DNA from: a virus
DNA: 22,533 nt
Virus record (IMG/VR): IMGVR_UViG_3300044971_003398
Coordinates: 1-22,533 of that record
Direction: 5' to 3' (one strand)
Shown here: positions 6,178-12,308 of the stretch, one piece after another
Layout: each line of letters opens with the position of its first letter
How positions within the stretch are numbered: position 1 is the stretch's first letter
Made by a program: the position numbers and the translations under genes
Notes under the pieces: generated by a model
Seen by the model: the letters and a program-made list of their open reading frames with translations, nothing else
Database searches by the model: none
What the model was told of the DNA's origin: nothing

Positions 6178-6472
6178 GCAAAAATACTTTCCAACCACAA
6201 AGCATGGCTAAGTTAAACTTTCTGGCGTCTCGTTCGTAGCCAGAGCCAGTAACATGACGACCACGATTAAAAGTGCCGCCTTGTATTTCAATGAGAGAGC
6301 GAGAAGGAAGATGTGCAAAATCTGCCCTGTAACGTTTTGAACGCTTGCTTTTTGCATAGCGCTCTTGAAAATCAGCTTCCCAAGCCTCTACATCGCTGAA
6401 TTCCCTAATCAATGGGAGATCGGGATAGTGAGCTTGCCAAAGCCCGAGAAACTGATCTTCTAATGCGCTCAC
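6110..6472 (-). CDS. Small PD-(D/E)XK nuclease (VSR/DUF559-like)
   Basis: A 120-aa nuclease-like protein. Core motifs are RYRADFAHL with D51, LIEIQGGTF with E62 and Q64 (an ExQ variant of ExK), then GRHVTGSGYERDARKFN and GWKVFLLT, the order seen in small phage endonucleases of the Vsr/DUF559 type that process mismatches, nicks or junctions. It ends the long leftward replication/recombination operon, starting at GTG 6472 only 3 nt after the dcd stop; no SD is seen, so translation is probably coupled. Its end overlaps the convergent coiled-coil gene by 68 nt. The fold is well supported; the substrate is unknown. Confidence 0.75.
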   Translation of the reverse strand: MSALEDQFLGLWQAHYPDLPLIREFSDVEAWEADFQERYAKSKRSKRYRADFAHLPSRSLIEIQGGTFNRGRHVTGSGYERDARKFNLAMLCGWKVFLLTSQTAKEIAWLEKIAAVLRMS

Positions 6473-6475
6473 GAG

Positions 6476-7063
6476 CTATACAGCAGCAAAAGCTACTTTA
6501 GCTCCTTGATTTTGATATTTACCATCGCCATAGGCGCTGGCGACATCGTTTTCTAGCTTCATAAACATCACTTGAACGATGCCTTCATTAGCGTAGACCC
6601 TTGCTGGAAAAGCCAAGGGATTGACAATACAAATAGTGAGATAGCCAGACCAGCCAGGCTCAATTGGCGTAACGTTAATGATTGTGCCTTGACGTGCATA
6701 CGTTGACTTCCCGTCAGTGATGCCCATCACATTGTTAGGCATCGAGATGCGTTCAAGGCTAACGCCAAGAGCGTAGGAAAAAGGCGGAAGCACAAAGAAC
6801 GTGCTGCCATTTTCTTGCCGAGGCGTCTGCTCTTCCATCAGCTCCGTGTCGAAGCTTTTCACATCCAGATGGAAGTCCTTACTTACGCTGTTATCAATGA
6901 CCATAAAGCCTTCAGGAGAAAGGCGCAGGTCATATCCAGCATGAGACAGTCCATAAGACAATGCTTTCGTGCCATTGTCTAGTTCGCGACGCTTCTCTCC
7001 AGTGAAAGGAAAGATGATGTCGTTTTCAGCGAGAATGCTAATTTGCTTGTCGTTAAGAAGCAC
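6476..7063 (-). CDS. dcd: dCTP deaminase
   Basis: 195 aa from a GTG start, matching the about 190-aa bacterial enzyme, which converts dCTP to dUTP (some relatives go to dUMP), feeding dUMP to ThyX. Family blocks: LLNDKQIS at the N-terminus, SYGLSHAGYDLRLSPEG, LPPFSYALGVSLERISMP, the active-site stretch DGKSTYARQG followed by EPGWSGYLT, and a final KYQNQGAK. I chose GTG 7063 because LLNDKQI aligns with the usual family start and overlaps the upstream membrane-gene stop by 11 nt; a TTG at 7105 would add 14 atypical residues. It lies in the leftward recombination operon and complements thyX, which is transcribed separately. Confidence 0.92.
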   Translation of the reverse strand: MLLNDKQISILAENDIIFPFTGEKRRELDNGTKALSYGLSHAGYDLRLSPEGFMVIDNSVSKDFHLDVKSFDTELMEEQTPRQENGSTFFVLPPFSYALGVSLERISMPNNVMGITDGKSTYARQGTIINVTPIEPGWSGYLTICIVNPLAFPARVYANEGIVQVMFMKLENDVASAYGDGKYQNQGAKVAFAAV

Positions 7064-7253
7064 TGTTTGAAGAGCGAGAAAACAAGCCCATGGAGAGCCA
7101 AACAAGAATTGCGGCAGGCCAAAAGGGCACGGACGGCCAGATTGACTGGACCGCCCATGCCCCTACACAAGCCGCTCCAAAACTAAGTCCCAAGACAATG
7201 ACCAATGCCAAAAGATAGACAGGCCAGTCAGTGGGTTCGGAGCGCTTTGCCAT
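7053..7253 (-). CDS. Small two-TM membrane protein, 66 aa
   Basis: ATG 7253 shares its A with the upstream stop (TGATG), a classic stop-restart junction, and its own end overlaps dcd by 11 nt. Residues about 10-35 (VYLLALVIVLGLSFGAACVG) and about 41-58 (VPFWPAAILVWLSMGLF) are hydrophobic, giving two TM helices, with a Ser-rich tail SRSSNSAS. No family recognised. It is one of several tiny membrane proteins embedded in DNA-metabolism operons of this phage. The tight overlaps support it as real despite its small size. Confidence 0.65.
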   Translation of the reverse strand: MAKRSEPTDWPVYLLALVIVLGLSFGAACVGAWAVQSIWPSVPFWPAAILVWLSMGLFSRSSNSAS

Positions 7254-7537
7254 CAGAACAGATCGTCGTTAGACGAAGACGATGCGAAGCTGCTGCCTGC
7301 ACTTTCGCCGTTCTGCCAGAAGGAAGAATAAGCTTTAGGGCTATTCTCCATCTTGTTGACAGTCACTTGTCCCTTGAAATGAGGGGCAGTGTCCTTATCA
7401 CGCTTGTCGTTGTTCCACAGTGCCACGCGGAAGCTGTAGTTTCCTTGCGCATTGGGACCAGCCTTTTTGGCTGCATTCAGAATGTCGGGGGTGAGATCGA
7501 CAGTACCGCTGAAAACGGGGAGATTGCCAGAGGGCAT
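7253..7537 (-). CDS. Putative SSB-like protein with acidic aromatic tail
   Basis: A 94-aa protein preceded by the SD GAGGA. Residues about 8-70 look like a small beta barrel (FSGTVDLTPDIL, YSFRVALWNNDKRDKD, APHFKGQVTVNK, AYSSFWQN). A Ser/Gly linker follows (SAGSSFASSSS), and the chain ends NDDLF. A disordered Ser/Gly linker ending in an acidic tip with a C-terminal Phe is the hallmark of bacterial SSB and T7 gp2.5 tails that recruit replication partners. Its neighbours are an exonuclease, an annealing protein and dcd. SSB identity is inference from tail and context; I do not recognise the fold family, and a DUF736-like protein is an alternative. Confidence 0.6.
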   Translation of the reverse strand: MPSGNLPVFSGTVDLTPDILNAAKKAGPNAQGNYSFRVALWNNDKRDKDTAPHFKGQVTVNKMENSPKAYSSFWQNGESAGSSFASSSSNDDLF

Positions 7538-7608
7538 TTAGTGTTCCTCAGAAGGAGAGTGGTCGGCCCTGGAGGGGCTCTAGAAGCATAGCTGGTGCAG
7601 ACGAGGAG

Positions 7609-8409
7609 TCAAGCTCCACGGTCCATAGAAATGGTTAAGGGGCGTCCGCCTGGGTAGTGCTCAAAAAAGTACTGTTGAGTCTTCTGAGCCATGATCCCTG
7701 CCTGCATGGCAAGGTCAGTGCCATCAAGGCTCACGATTTGAGCCTCCTGCCCTTCACCAGTATCAGGGTCGTAAATGGCAATAGCGCAATGCGCCTCGTT
7801 GATTTCGATGCCATACATCTGCTCAATGGCTTGGCAATAGGCTCCGAGCTGCATGCGGTAGTCGCCTAGCTGCGTATCAGGCTTTTGTTTGTAGCTTGTC
7901 TTCCAATCAAGCAGGGCGATATTGCCGTTGCCCATGGTCGCAAGCATGTCAAATGTGCCTGAGTAGCCAGTTTCAGTGGAGGGGCAATACCAAGCAATGG
8001 CACTTTCCACCAACAATGGACTGGCCACGCTAGTTAGGAAGTTGGCAATGCTGTCGAAATAAGGAACGAACAATGGATGGGAGTCAAGATGACAGTTGAT
8101 GTCCTCGCCGTTCCAGAAATCCTCTAGCACGCCGTGAAGCCAATTGCCACGTTCTACGGCAGAGCGTGTGCGACGATTGGCTTCCTCATTGCCTACTTTC
8201 TTCCTCCAGTTCATGAGCGCCGCAATCTTGCCAGGCGGCGAACACGCGCTCGCAATAGTTGTCACAGAGGGCAAAACAATGCCTTCTGGGGCATTTGGAA
8301 AATTTTGCAAGCAATAGTAACGACGGTTGTTGATCTGAAGCCGATTGGGTTCGTAGCGGGCGAGAGAAGGCATAGAAAGGGCGTTGAGACATAGGTCGTA
8401 GCAAGGCAT
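7609..8409 (-). CDS. RecB/Cas4-type PD-(D/E)XK exonuclease
   Basis: 266 aa. The nuclease core is complete: H92 in ERGNWLHGVLEDF, LLVESAIAWY (E135), GYSGTFDMLA with D154, IALLDWKTS with D168 and K170, and YRMQLGAYCQAI with Q187, the order of RecB/YqaJ/Cas4-like exonucleases. Phage members resect DNA ends for a partner annealing protein; here the Sak3-like protein at 10623-11573 in the same operon is the natural partner. No Cys cluster for an Fe-S centre is evident. The start is ATG 8409, overlapping no gene and 3 nt from the upstream stop; ATG 8373 (MPSLARYEPN) is an alternative. 71 nt without a clear hairpin separate it from the SSB-like gene. Confidence 0.85.
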   Translation of the reverse strand: MPCYDLCLNALSMPSLARYEPNRLQINNRRYYCLQNFPNAPEGIVLPSVTTIASACSPPGKIAALMNWRKKVGNEEANRRTRSAVERGNWLHGVLEDFWNGEDINCHLDSHPLFVPYFDSIANFLTSVASPLLVESAIAWYCPSTETGYSGTFDMLATMGNGNIALLDWKTSYKQKPDTQLGDYRMQLGAYCQAIEQMYGIEINEAHCAIAIYDPDTGEGQEAQIVSLDGTDLAMQAGIMAQKTQQYFFEHYPGGRPLTISMDRGA

Positions 8410-8412
8410 TGA

Positions 8413-8637
8413 TTAAAGCAGTGCGCTCATTTCATCTTTGAGCATTTCAATGTCGTGCTCTAAATGGTGAACAGTGTCACGAAGATCCAAGATGTCATTT
8501 TGCATTTCTCCCAAGAGATTAAATAGGCTTTCTAATTTCAGGCCGCGATCAGCCATTAACAAATCAGCCACTTCGTGGCCGAGTGGATCCAGAAACGATG
8601 AGGAGAGGATCGTCTCGCGGTTGTTTTTAGTGGTCAT
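8413..8637 (-). CDS. Coiled-coil protein, 74 aa
   Basis: ATG 8637 begins 7 nt after the HNH stop and gives MTTKNNRETILSSSFLDP; an extension of 20 residues upstream would run through the HNH gene and was not used. The second half (about 32-72) is a heptad-like acidic helix (LESLFNLLGEMQNDIL, then HHLEHDIEMLKDEMSALL), probably a dimeric coiled coil. No family recognised. It lies directly before the RecB-type exonuclease with 3 nt between stop and start, so an accessory role to that enzyme is possible but only inferred. Confidence 0.65.
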   Translation of the reverse strand: MTTKNNRETILSSSFLDPLGHEVADLLMADRGLKLESLFNLLGEMQNDILDLRDTVHHLEHDIEMLKDEMSALL

Positions 8638-8644
8638 TTTTCGT

Positions 8645-9262
8645 TCAAGACATATCTGATGGAAGTAAATGCGAATTGGAAGCAATGTAATCACCAAGTA
8701 TTTGCTCTAATTGCTCTTGCCTTGTTTCTATACCTTTCATGTGCTGAATAATACTTAATTCAAGGTGTTGGTCGTTATCCAACCAGCAGCTTACATTTTT
8801 TTTACCTTCCCTAGTTTCTGGTCTTTTTGATTTAACTGGTGGAATAAAAGACGGATCGCGAAAAGACTGCATTTCCTTGCCGCTTCGCAAATGTTCATGT
8901 AATTTTTGACCAAGGGGTACTTTTTCGTAAGGCCAAAGAGATTCAGTGCTGGAAGGTCGTATAAATTTTACCCCTAAAAAAGTTGCTCGGCGTCTTAATC
9001 CATTGCGCGAAAGATTCCATTTTTTTTCTAAGTCCCTAATAGGAATTCCTTGCTCGGGATGATTTTGTGGAATTTTTGTTCCTTTTCCACGATTGCAGTC
9101 AGCGCATAGTACTTGAAGATTCTGCTCCACCGTGGCGCCTCCTTTGCTTCGTGGAATAATGTGGTCAATTTCAAGGCAGTTGGTCGCACCACATGCGCAA
9201 CATTTAAAACCATCACGCTCTAATATTTTGTAGCGAAGGGTTTTGGGAATTGTTTTGCTCAT
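8645..9262 (-). CDS. HNH homing-type endonuclease
   Basis: 205 aa with a textbook HNH core at about 15-60: RDGFKCCACGA, LEIDHIIPRSKGG, ENL-type NLQVLCADCNRGKG. The following segment (IPIRDLEKKWNLSRNGLRRR) reads as a helix-turn-helix that would bind DNA, and the C-terminal end is a Gln/Glu-rich helix. The layout fits a free-standing homing endonuclease. Base composition is visibly more AT-rich than the flanking exonuclease and dcd genes, with long T runs on the plus strand, a sign of later arrival. Its ATG overlaps the stop of the Cys-rich gene by ATGA, so it is translated with the operon. Confidence 0.88.
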   Translation of the reverse strand: MSKTIPKTLRYKILERDGFKCCACGATNCLEIDHIIPRSKGGATVEQNLQVLCADCNRGKGTKIPQNHPEQGIPIRDLEKKWNLSRNGLRRRATFLGVKFIRPSSTESLWPYEKVPLGQKLHEHLRSGKEMQSFRDPSFIPPVKSKRPETREGKKNVSCWLDNDQHLELSIIQHMKGIETRQEQLEQILGDYIASNSHLLPSDMS

Positions 9263-9414
9263 TTTTCATTCATGTCCCAGAAATATTCGCAGCCTTCTTC
9301 CGTATGAGGCGGCGCTGCAAAATAACTTTGGAAGCGATCAGCGGGCGCCATGTAACGCCAGCAATCTTCCTTGACAGGGCATTCGTGGCCCGTACACATT
9401 GCAATATCAGGCAA
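9259..9414 (-). CDS. Cys-rich small phage protein (TTG start)
   Basis: 51 aa from TTG 9414, chosen because a strong SD (AAGGAG, 9427-9422) stands 7 nt before it and because MPDIAMC is the usual opening of this small family as I recall it; ATG 9399 would lose both. The Cys spacing is CTGHECPVKEDCWRY followed by a late GCEYF, four Cys plus a His, suggesting a small zinc- or disulphide-stabilised fold. Function unknown; similar peptides are scattered in phages of many hosts. It overlaps the end of one HNH gene (by 8 nt) and the start of another (ATGA), so two nuclease genes bracket it. Confidence 0.75.
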   Translation of the reverse strand: MPDIAMCTGHECPVKEDCWRYMAPADRFQSYFAAPPHTEEGCEYFWDMNEK

Positions 9415-9979
9415 TTTTTTGCTCCTTTAAGACTTGAGGGACAAGGCGAATCCGCATTTTTGTATCAATACCAAGCTTGTTTTGGTGGCAAGATACATGC
9501 ATGGGATAACCGCAGTATCCCGTAATTAGACAGGCATATTTATAGCGAAAGCTTTCTTTTGTGCCCGCCGCTTGACACTGTTTCCAGTGGCCAGATTTGA
9601 CATTTTTCTTTCCTGCGATTGATCCTCCAATTTTTCCTGCATTTGAATACTGCTCAAAAGATAAAGCTTGACCACCTTTTGATCCAGCTTTCTTGTTTTT
9701 AATGGTCATCCACTCATGAAATAAATCCAATAATTCTGGCCAGTCATGCTCTATAAATACTTGTTCCCAGCTCCAAATACAAGGATGATTCATAACGCAA
9801 GATTGGATCACTCCATGGGCCGCATGTTGAGATGTGGTTAATTTGACTGTTTCCGTTCCGCCAAAGCACTTGGGTGTTGGATGATGTGCATTATGCAGTA
9901 AATCTGGATCAAGCCCAATTGATTCATTGTGCTCAAGGCATTTTGATGTGAAAAAATTTAAATCATCAATTGTTGGCAT
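9407..9979 (-). CDS. His-Me finger (HNH) homing endonuclease with NUMOD-like repeats
   Basis: 190 aa from ATG 9979; ATG 10036 would add 19 residues but overlap the previous gene by 71 instead of 14 nt, and neither has an SD. The nuclease block is LLHNAHHPTPKCFGG, then VKLTTSQHAAHG, the HH..P..GG..LT..H..H order of phage His-Me finger homing nucleases. Downstream, KAGSKGGQAL and NAGKIGGSIAGKK are Gly/Lys repeats resembling NUMOD3-type DNA-binding modules. A Cys/His-containing C-terminus follows (YACLITGYCGYPMHVSCHQN). AT-rich compared with its surroundings. The small gene before it may have been partly rewritten at its 3' end by the insertion. Confidence 0.75.
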   Translation of the reverse strand: MPTIDDLNFFTSKCLEHNESIGLDPDLLHNAHHPTPKCFGGTETVKLTTSQHAAHGVIQSCVMNHPCIWSWEQVFIEHDWPELLDLFHEWMTIKNKKAGSKGGQALSFEQYSNAGKIGGSIAGKKNVKSGHWKQCQAAGTKESFRYKYACLITGYCGYPMHVSCHQNKLGIDTKMRIRLVPQVLKEQKIA

Positions 9980-10211
9980 TGTTTTGTTTTGAACCCATTT
10001 CAACTCGGACAAGATTACAGGAGTGAGCGATGTCATAGAAAAATTGACAGGTGTCTGTTTTGGAGTGCAAGGCAAGTTGTCCGCTTAGCATTGAATCCGC
10101 CACCGTGGCCAGAACAGCAGCAATACGACGGTCGCTGCTAAGCGTATCGTCAGGAAAGCTCCAGAATGCTTCATGGCAGGCATCAATCAGCGTCCGTCTG
10201 TTCGTCAACAT
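9966..10211 (-). CDS. Small hypothetical protein, 81 aa, possibly altered 3' end
   Basis: ATG 10211 overlaps the upstream stop by 29 nt. The N-terminal half is a compact helical segment (RTLIDACHEAFWSFPDDTLS, then RIAAVLATVADSMLS) with the look of a conserved phage protein. The second half (FFYDIAHSCNLVRVE, ending SKQNNANN) is Asn/Lys-richer and runs into the HNH gene by 14 nt. A possible reading is that the HNH insertion replaced the original C-terminus. No family recognised and no SD visible; the start may be less certain than the frame. Confidence 0.5.
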   Translation of the reverse strand: MLTNRRTLIDACHEAFWSFPDDTLSSDRRIAAVLATVADSMLSGQLALHSKTDTCQFFYDIAHSCNLVRVEMGSKQNNANN

Positions 10212-10434
10212 TTTTCAGCAGGTCCGAAAACTCTTCTGCTTGTGCATTGAAGGCATCAACAATGAGAGAACGGGAGTAACCACAGCCCATCAAATAGCAA
10301 GCAAAGTCCTCGACAACTTCGTATATAGTTGCCTTGTAGCTTGTCACTTCAATGTCAAAGCTTGGATCGCCATAGCGATTAGTTATTGAATGCTTCCATG
10401 AATGTTTCCATGGAGAAAGAGAAGAATCGTTCAT
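10183..10434 (-). CDS. Small hypothetical protein, 83 aa
   Basis: ATG 10434 overlaps the stop of the upstream membrane-peptide gene by ATGA. The conserved-looking part is YEVVEDFACYLMGCGYSR, followed by VDAFNAQAEEFSDLL, a pair of helices I associate with short hypothetical proteins of cyanophages; the N-terminus is Ser/His/Trp-rich. The tail is acidic (NVDEQTDAD). It overlaps the next gene by 29 nt. Function unknown. Confidence 0.65.
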   Translation of the reverse strand: MNDSSLSPWKHSWKHSITNRYGDPSFDIEVTSYKATIYEVVEDFACYLMGCGYSRSLIVDAFNAQAEEFSDLLKNVDEQTDAD

Positions 10435-10571
10435 GGTAGAACTAAGCTTGCAAGGAACAGAATGAGCAAGGCTAGAGCTGTAGAGGCAAAAGCAACCAGC
10501 AGGAACAAGCCAAGAGGATCGTCAGCTAAAGAGGCTGGAAGAAATGCAATCAAGAGGGGCATGGTCTTCAT
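10431..10571 (-). CDS. Tiny membrane protein, 46 aa
   Basis: ATG 10571 (or the in-frame ATG 10562) to TGA 10431-10433, ending in an ATGA overlap with the next gene, which is the main support for it being translated. The peptide begins MKTMPLLIAFLPASLADDP, which could be a signal-like segment, then a continuous hydrophobic helix (LGLFLLVAFASTALALLILF) and a short end. Two TM segments or a signal peptide plus one TM are both possible. It lies just after the terminator that follows the annealing-protein gene. No family recognised. Confidence 0.6.
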   Translation of the reverse strand: MKTMPLLIAFLPASLADDPLGLFLLVAFASTALALLILFLASLVLP

Positions 10572-10593
10572 TAAGGCAAATGGTTCCAGCAAA

Positions 10594-10612
10594 GGCCCGC
10601 GCAAAGCGGGCC
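10594..10612 (-). terminator. Hairpin after the annealing-protein gene
   Basis: A 7-bp all-GC stem GGCCCGC/GCGGGCC (10594-10600 with 10606-10612) is 10 nt beyond the leftward stop at 10623. The leftward tail is only TTTGCT, so it may be a weak or attenuating terminator within the operon. Confidence 0.55.
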
Positions 10613-10622
10613 GCTGCTAGAT

Positions 10623-11573
10623 CTATGGCTTTTTTGCAACGAAAGCTTTCATTGCTTCAACCATTGCCTCCGCCGTATCACAGGCGCGAACAAGATCAAT
10701 TTCCTTGGTCATCTCTGTTTTGGTGATGACCATTTGCTCTTCTTTTGCCCAGACAGTCATCATGGCTGCTGCCACATTGCCAAACTGCTGCCACGTCTTC
10801 ACTTCAGTGGCACGAGACAAACCAATGGCTTCCAGGGCGGCCTTACCAAGCGCCATGCTGTTCTTCTCGTCGGCATAACCAAACGGATTGGCTTTGCAAA
10901 TGGTGGTCAGGGCAGTTTTGGCATCGAAGGCCCCTGCATCATCGGCGACAGGAGCTGACGCTGCTCCAGAAGGTTCAGGAGCTGGTTTAGCTGCCGCTGG
11001 CGCCTTGCTTGTCCGCGCAGCTTGCTTCGGAGCTTCCTGTTGCAGCGGGAGTTTGGCCGTTGCTTTTTCATCTTCTTTAGGGATGTCCTCTCCTGCATAG
11101 AGACGCAGACCAAGACCAGTGAAGGTGGCAATAGCCTTGACTGCAGCACGCTGACAGTTGTCAGAGATGGCACGACCATCAAGCTCCTTGATGGAATTGT
11201 GCTTCCTGTCCATGATCGGGAAGATCAAGGCAACAGTACGGCGGCAGCCATCAGTGAGATAGGGGCGAAGATAGTAAGCGCCTGGTGTGCCAAACACCAC
11301 TTCCCCAATGGTCTTTTCTTCAAAGGCCACAAAATACGTCGGGAAATGCTCCTTCAAATAGCGGTAGGCAAAAGGCCAAGACAAATAAGACAGGCCCTTG
11401 TAGTCTTTCTCAATGTGAGGGCCAATGTCGGGCGTGTCATAAGCGGCCTTGAAAGCTTCGGCACTGATCTCCAGGGGAGAGAAAATACCGTTGTAACGAT
11501 CCATTGCAGCTTGCTGGGCAGGGTCCATGGAAGAAAAATCAGACGGGGGGTAGAGCATAAAAGAATGATTCAC
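10623..11573 (-). CDS. DUF1071/Sak3-like single-strand annealing protein
   Basis: 316 aa from GTG 11573 (GTGA overlap with the upstream stop); ATG 11558 is the alternative. Residues about 60-170 carry the DUF1071 pattern: YLSWPFAYRYLKEHFP, a beta section, VALIFPIMDRKHNSIKEL, then DNCQRAAVKAIATFTGLGLR and LYAGEDIP. I recall this family being classed with Sak3-type, Rad52-like annealing proteins that pair complementary strands during phage recombination. An Ala/Pro linker (KQAARTSKAPAAAKPAPE) joins it to a helical C-terminal domain (about 215-316) that I do not recognise. The RecB-type exonuclease downstream in the same operon would supply the single strands. Confidence 0.82.
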   Translation of the reverse strand: MNHSFMLYPPSDFSSMDPAQQAAMDRYNGIFSPLEISAEAFKAAYDTPDIGPHIEKDYKGLSYLSWPFAYRYLKEHFPTYFVAFEEKTIGEVVFGTPGAYYLRPYLTDGCRRTVALIFPIMDRKHNSIKELDGRAISDNCQRAAVKAIATFTGLGLRLYAGEDIPKEDEKATAKLPLQQEAPKQAARTSKAPAAAKPAPEPSGAASAPVADDAGAFDAKTALTTICKANPFGYADEKNSMALGKAALEAIGLSRATEVKTWQQFGNVAAAMMTVWAKEEQMVITKTEMTKEIDLVRACDTAEAMVEAMKAFVAKKP

Positions 11574-11833
11574 TGCTTCGACTGTGGCAAGCTCATGTAT
11601 TCGCCATACATAATGACGAAATCAATGCTCATCTCAGAACCTTCGTTCTTGGTGATGATGCTCTTGCCAGGTAGGGGCCAATCAGGAATGGCGCGAATGT
11701 CAGTGGGTAGCTCGTAATACTTAGCATCGAAACCATCATCGATGGTTCCTTGCTCCCATAGGAGCTTTATGTCTTGATCGCCATGCTCAAGAAGAAATTC
11801 TTCGCAGGCAAGTTTAAGCTGAGAAACTTTCAT
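11570..11833 (-). CDS. Small acidic protein, paralogue A, 87 aa
   Basis: Starts MKVSQLKLACEEFLLEHGDQ, with DIKLLWEQG next; the gene immediately upstream begins MKLSDLMRQLEKAI, then YGDIEIGALG. The shared order (MKxSxL, a helix, GDxxI, a beta strand) suggests a tandem duplication followed by divergence. The remainder is acidic with LPTDIRAIPDWPLPG and a beta-rich end. Stop overlaps the annealing-protein start by GTGA. Function unknown; short proteins with this opening are common in phages. Confidence 0.65.
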   Translation of the reverse strand: MKVSQLKLACEEFLLEHGDQDIKLLWEQGTIDDGFDAKYYELPTDIRAIPDWPLPGKSIITKNEGSEMSIDFVIMYGEYMSLPQSKQ

Positions 11834-11836
11834 TGA

Positions 11837-12079
11837 TCAGTCGTTGTTGTAAAACAGGACGGCATAGGCAGATTCTTTTTCGTCTACCTCTTGCTCTTCA
11901 ATTGGCGTGCCGGGCAGGCCAGCATGCGGGCTGTTCATGATGCGCAAACCAATAATTTTGTACAAACTTGCAATACCGTTGATGTCGCCGGCATCGTAAG
12001 TGCCTAGCGCTCCAATTTCAATGTCACCATATTTAATGATTGCTTTTTCAAGCTGCCTCATTAAGTCAGAAAGCTTCAT
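11837..12079 (-). CDS. Small acidic protein, paralogue B, 80 aa
   Basis: ATG 12079 was chosen because MKLSDLMRQLEKAI then aligns with the paralogue at 11570-11833; the ATG one codon earlier is equally possible, and a 36-residue extension would run through the upstream gene. After the helix it reads YGDIEIGALGTYDAGDI and a beta-rich centre, ending with YAVLFYNND. Only 3 nt separate its stop from the next start. Its beginning overlaps the end of the RHH-like gene by 14 nt. Function unknown. Confidence 0.65.
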   Translation of the reverse strand: MKLSDLMRQLEKAIIKYGDIEIGALGTYDAGDINGIASLYKIIGLRIMNSPHAGLPGTPIEEQEVDEKESAYAVLFYNND

Positions 12080-12308
12080 CATGTTCTGGGGAGTCAATGG
12101 AAGATGTGGAATAGTCTTCAATGAGATCAAAGGCACCGTTGGCAAGAGTGGCGCTGCCCTCCCAAATTGGCGTGGAACGAACAAGGCGTTCTAGGGTTTC
12201 GCTGAGGCTCAATCGAGCTTCATGGGCGATGTTGCCAAGATGGGCGTAGGCAGTGTCAGTTAAGCTGAAATGCCGGCCCTTTTTCAGCTCTTTGTTACCG
12301 TTTGTCAT
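12066..12308 (-). CDS. Ribbon-helix-helix-like small protein, 80 aa
   Basis: ATG 12308 overlaps the stop of the 25-aa membrane peptide. Residues about 11-45 (GRHFSLTDTAYAHLGNIA, then ARLSLSETLERLVRS) have the beta strand, helix, turn, helix pattern of CopG/Arc-type DNA-binding proteins. An acidic tail follows (FDLIEDYSTSSID...). As the first soluble product of the long leftward operon, next to the divergent promoter region, it could autoregulate that operon. The fold call is pattern-based and the regulatory role is inference. Confidence 0.6.
   Translation of the reverse strand: MTNGNKELKKGRHFSLTDTAYAHLGNIAHEARLSLSETLERLVRSTPIWEGSATLANGAFDLIEDYSTSSIDSPEHDEAF

Noticed and set aside
7560-7590. 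GC-rich hairpin between exonuclease and SSB-like genes as a terminator
   Set aside because: The stem is short and shifted, and no T tract follows on the minus strand.
10402-10620. Rightward basic frame of 72 codons
   Set aside because: It is antisense to the 46-aa membrane gene, which is coupled by ATGA to the next gene, and to the terminator.
11022-11717. Long rightward frame opposite the annealing-protein gene
   Set aside because: The DUF1071 pattern on the minus strand explains the region; the rightward product looks random.
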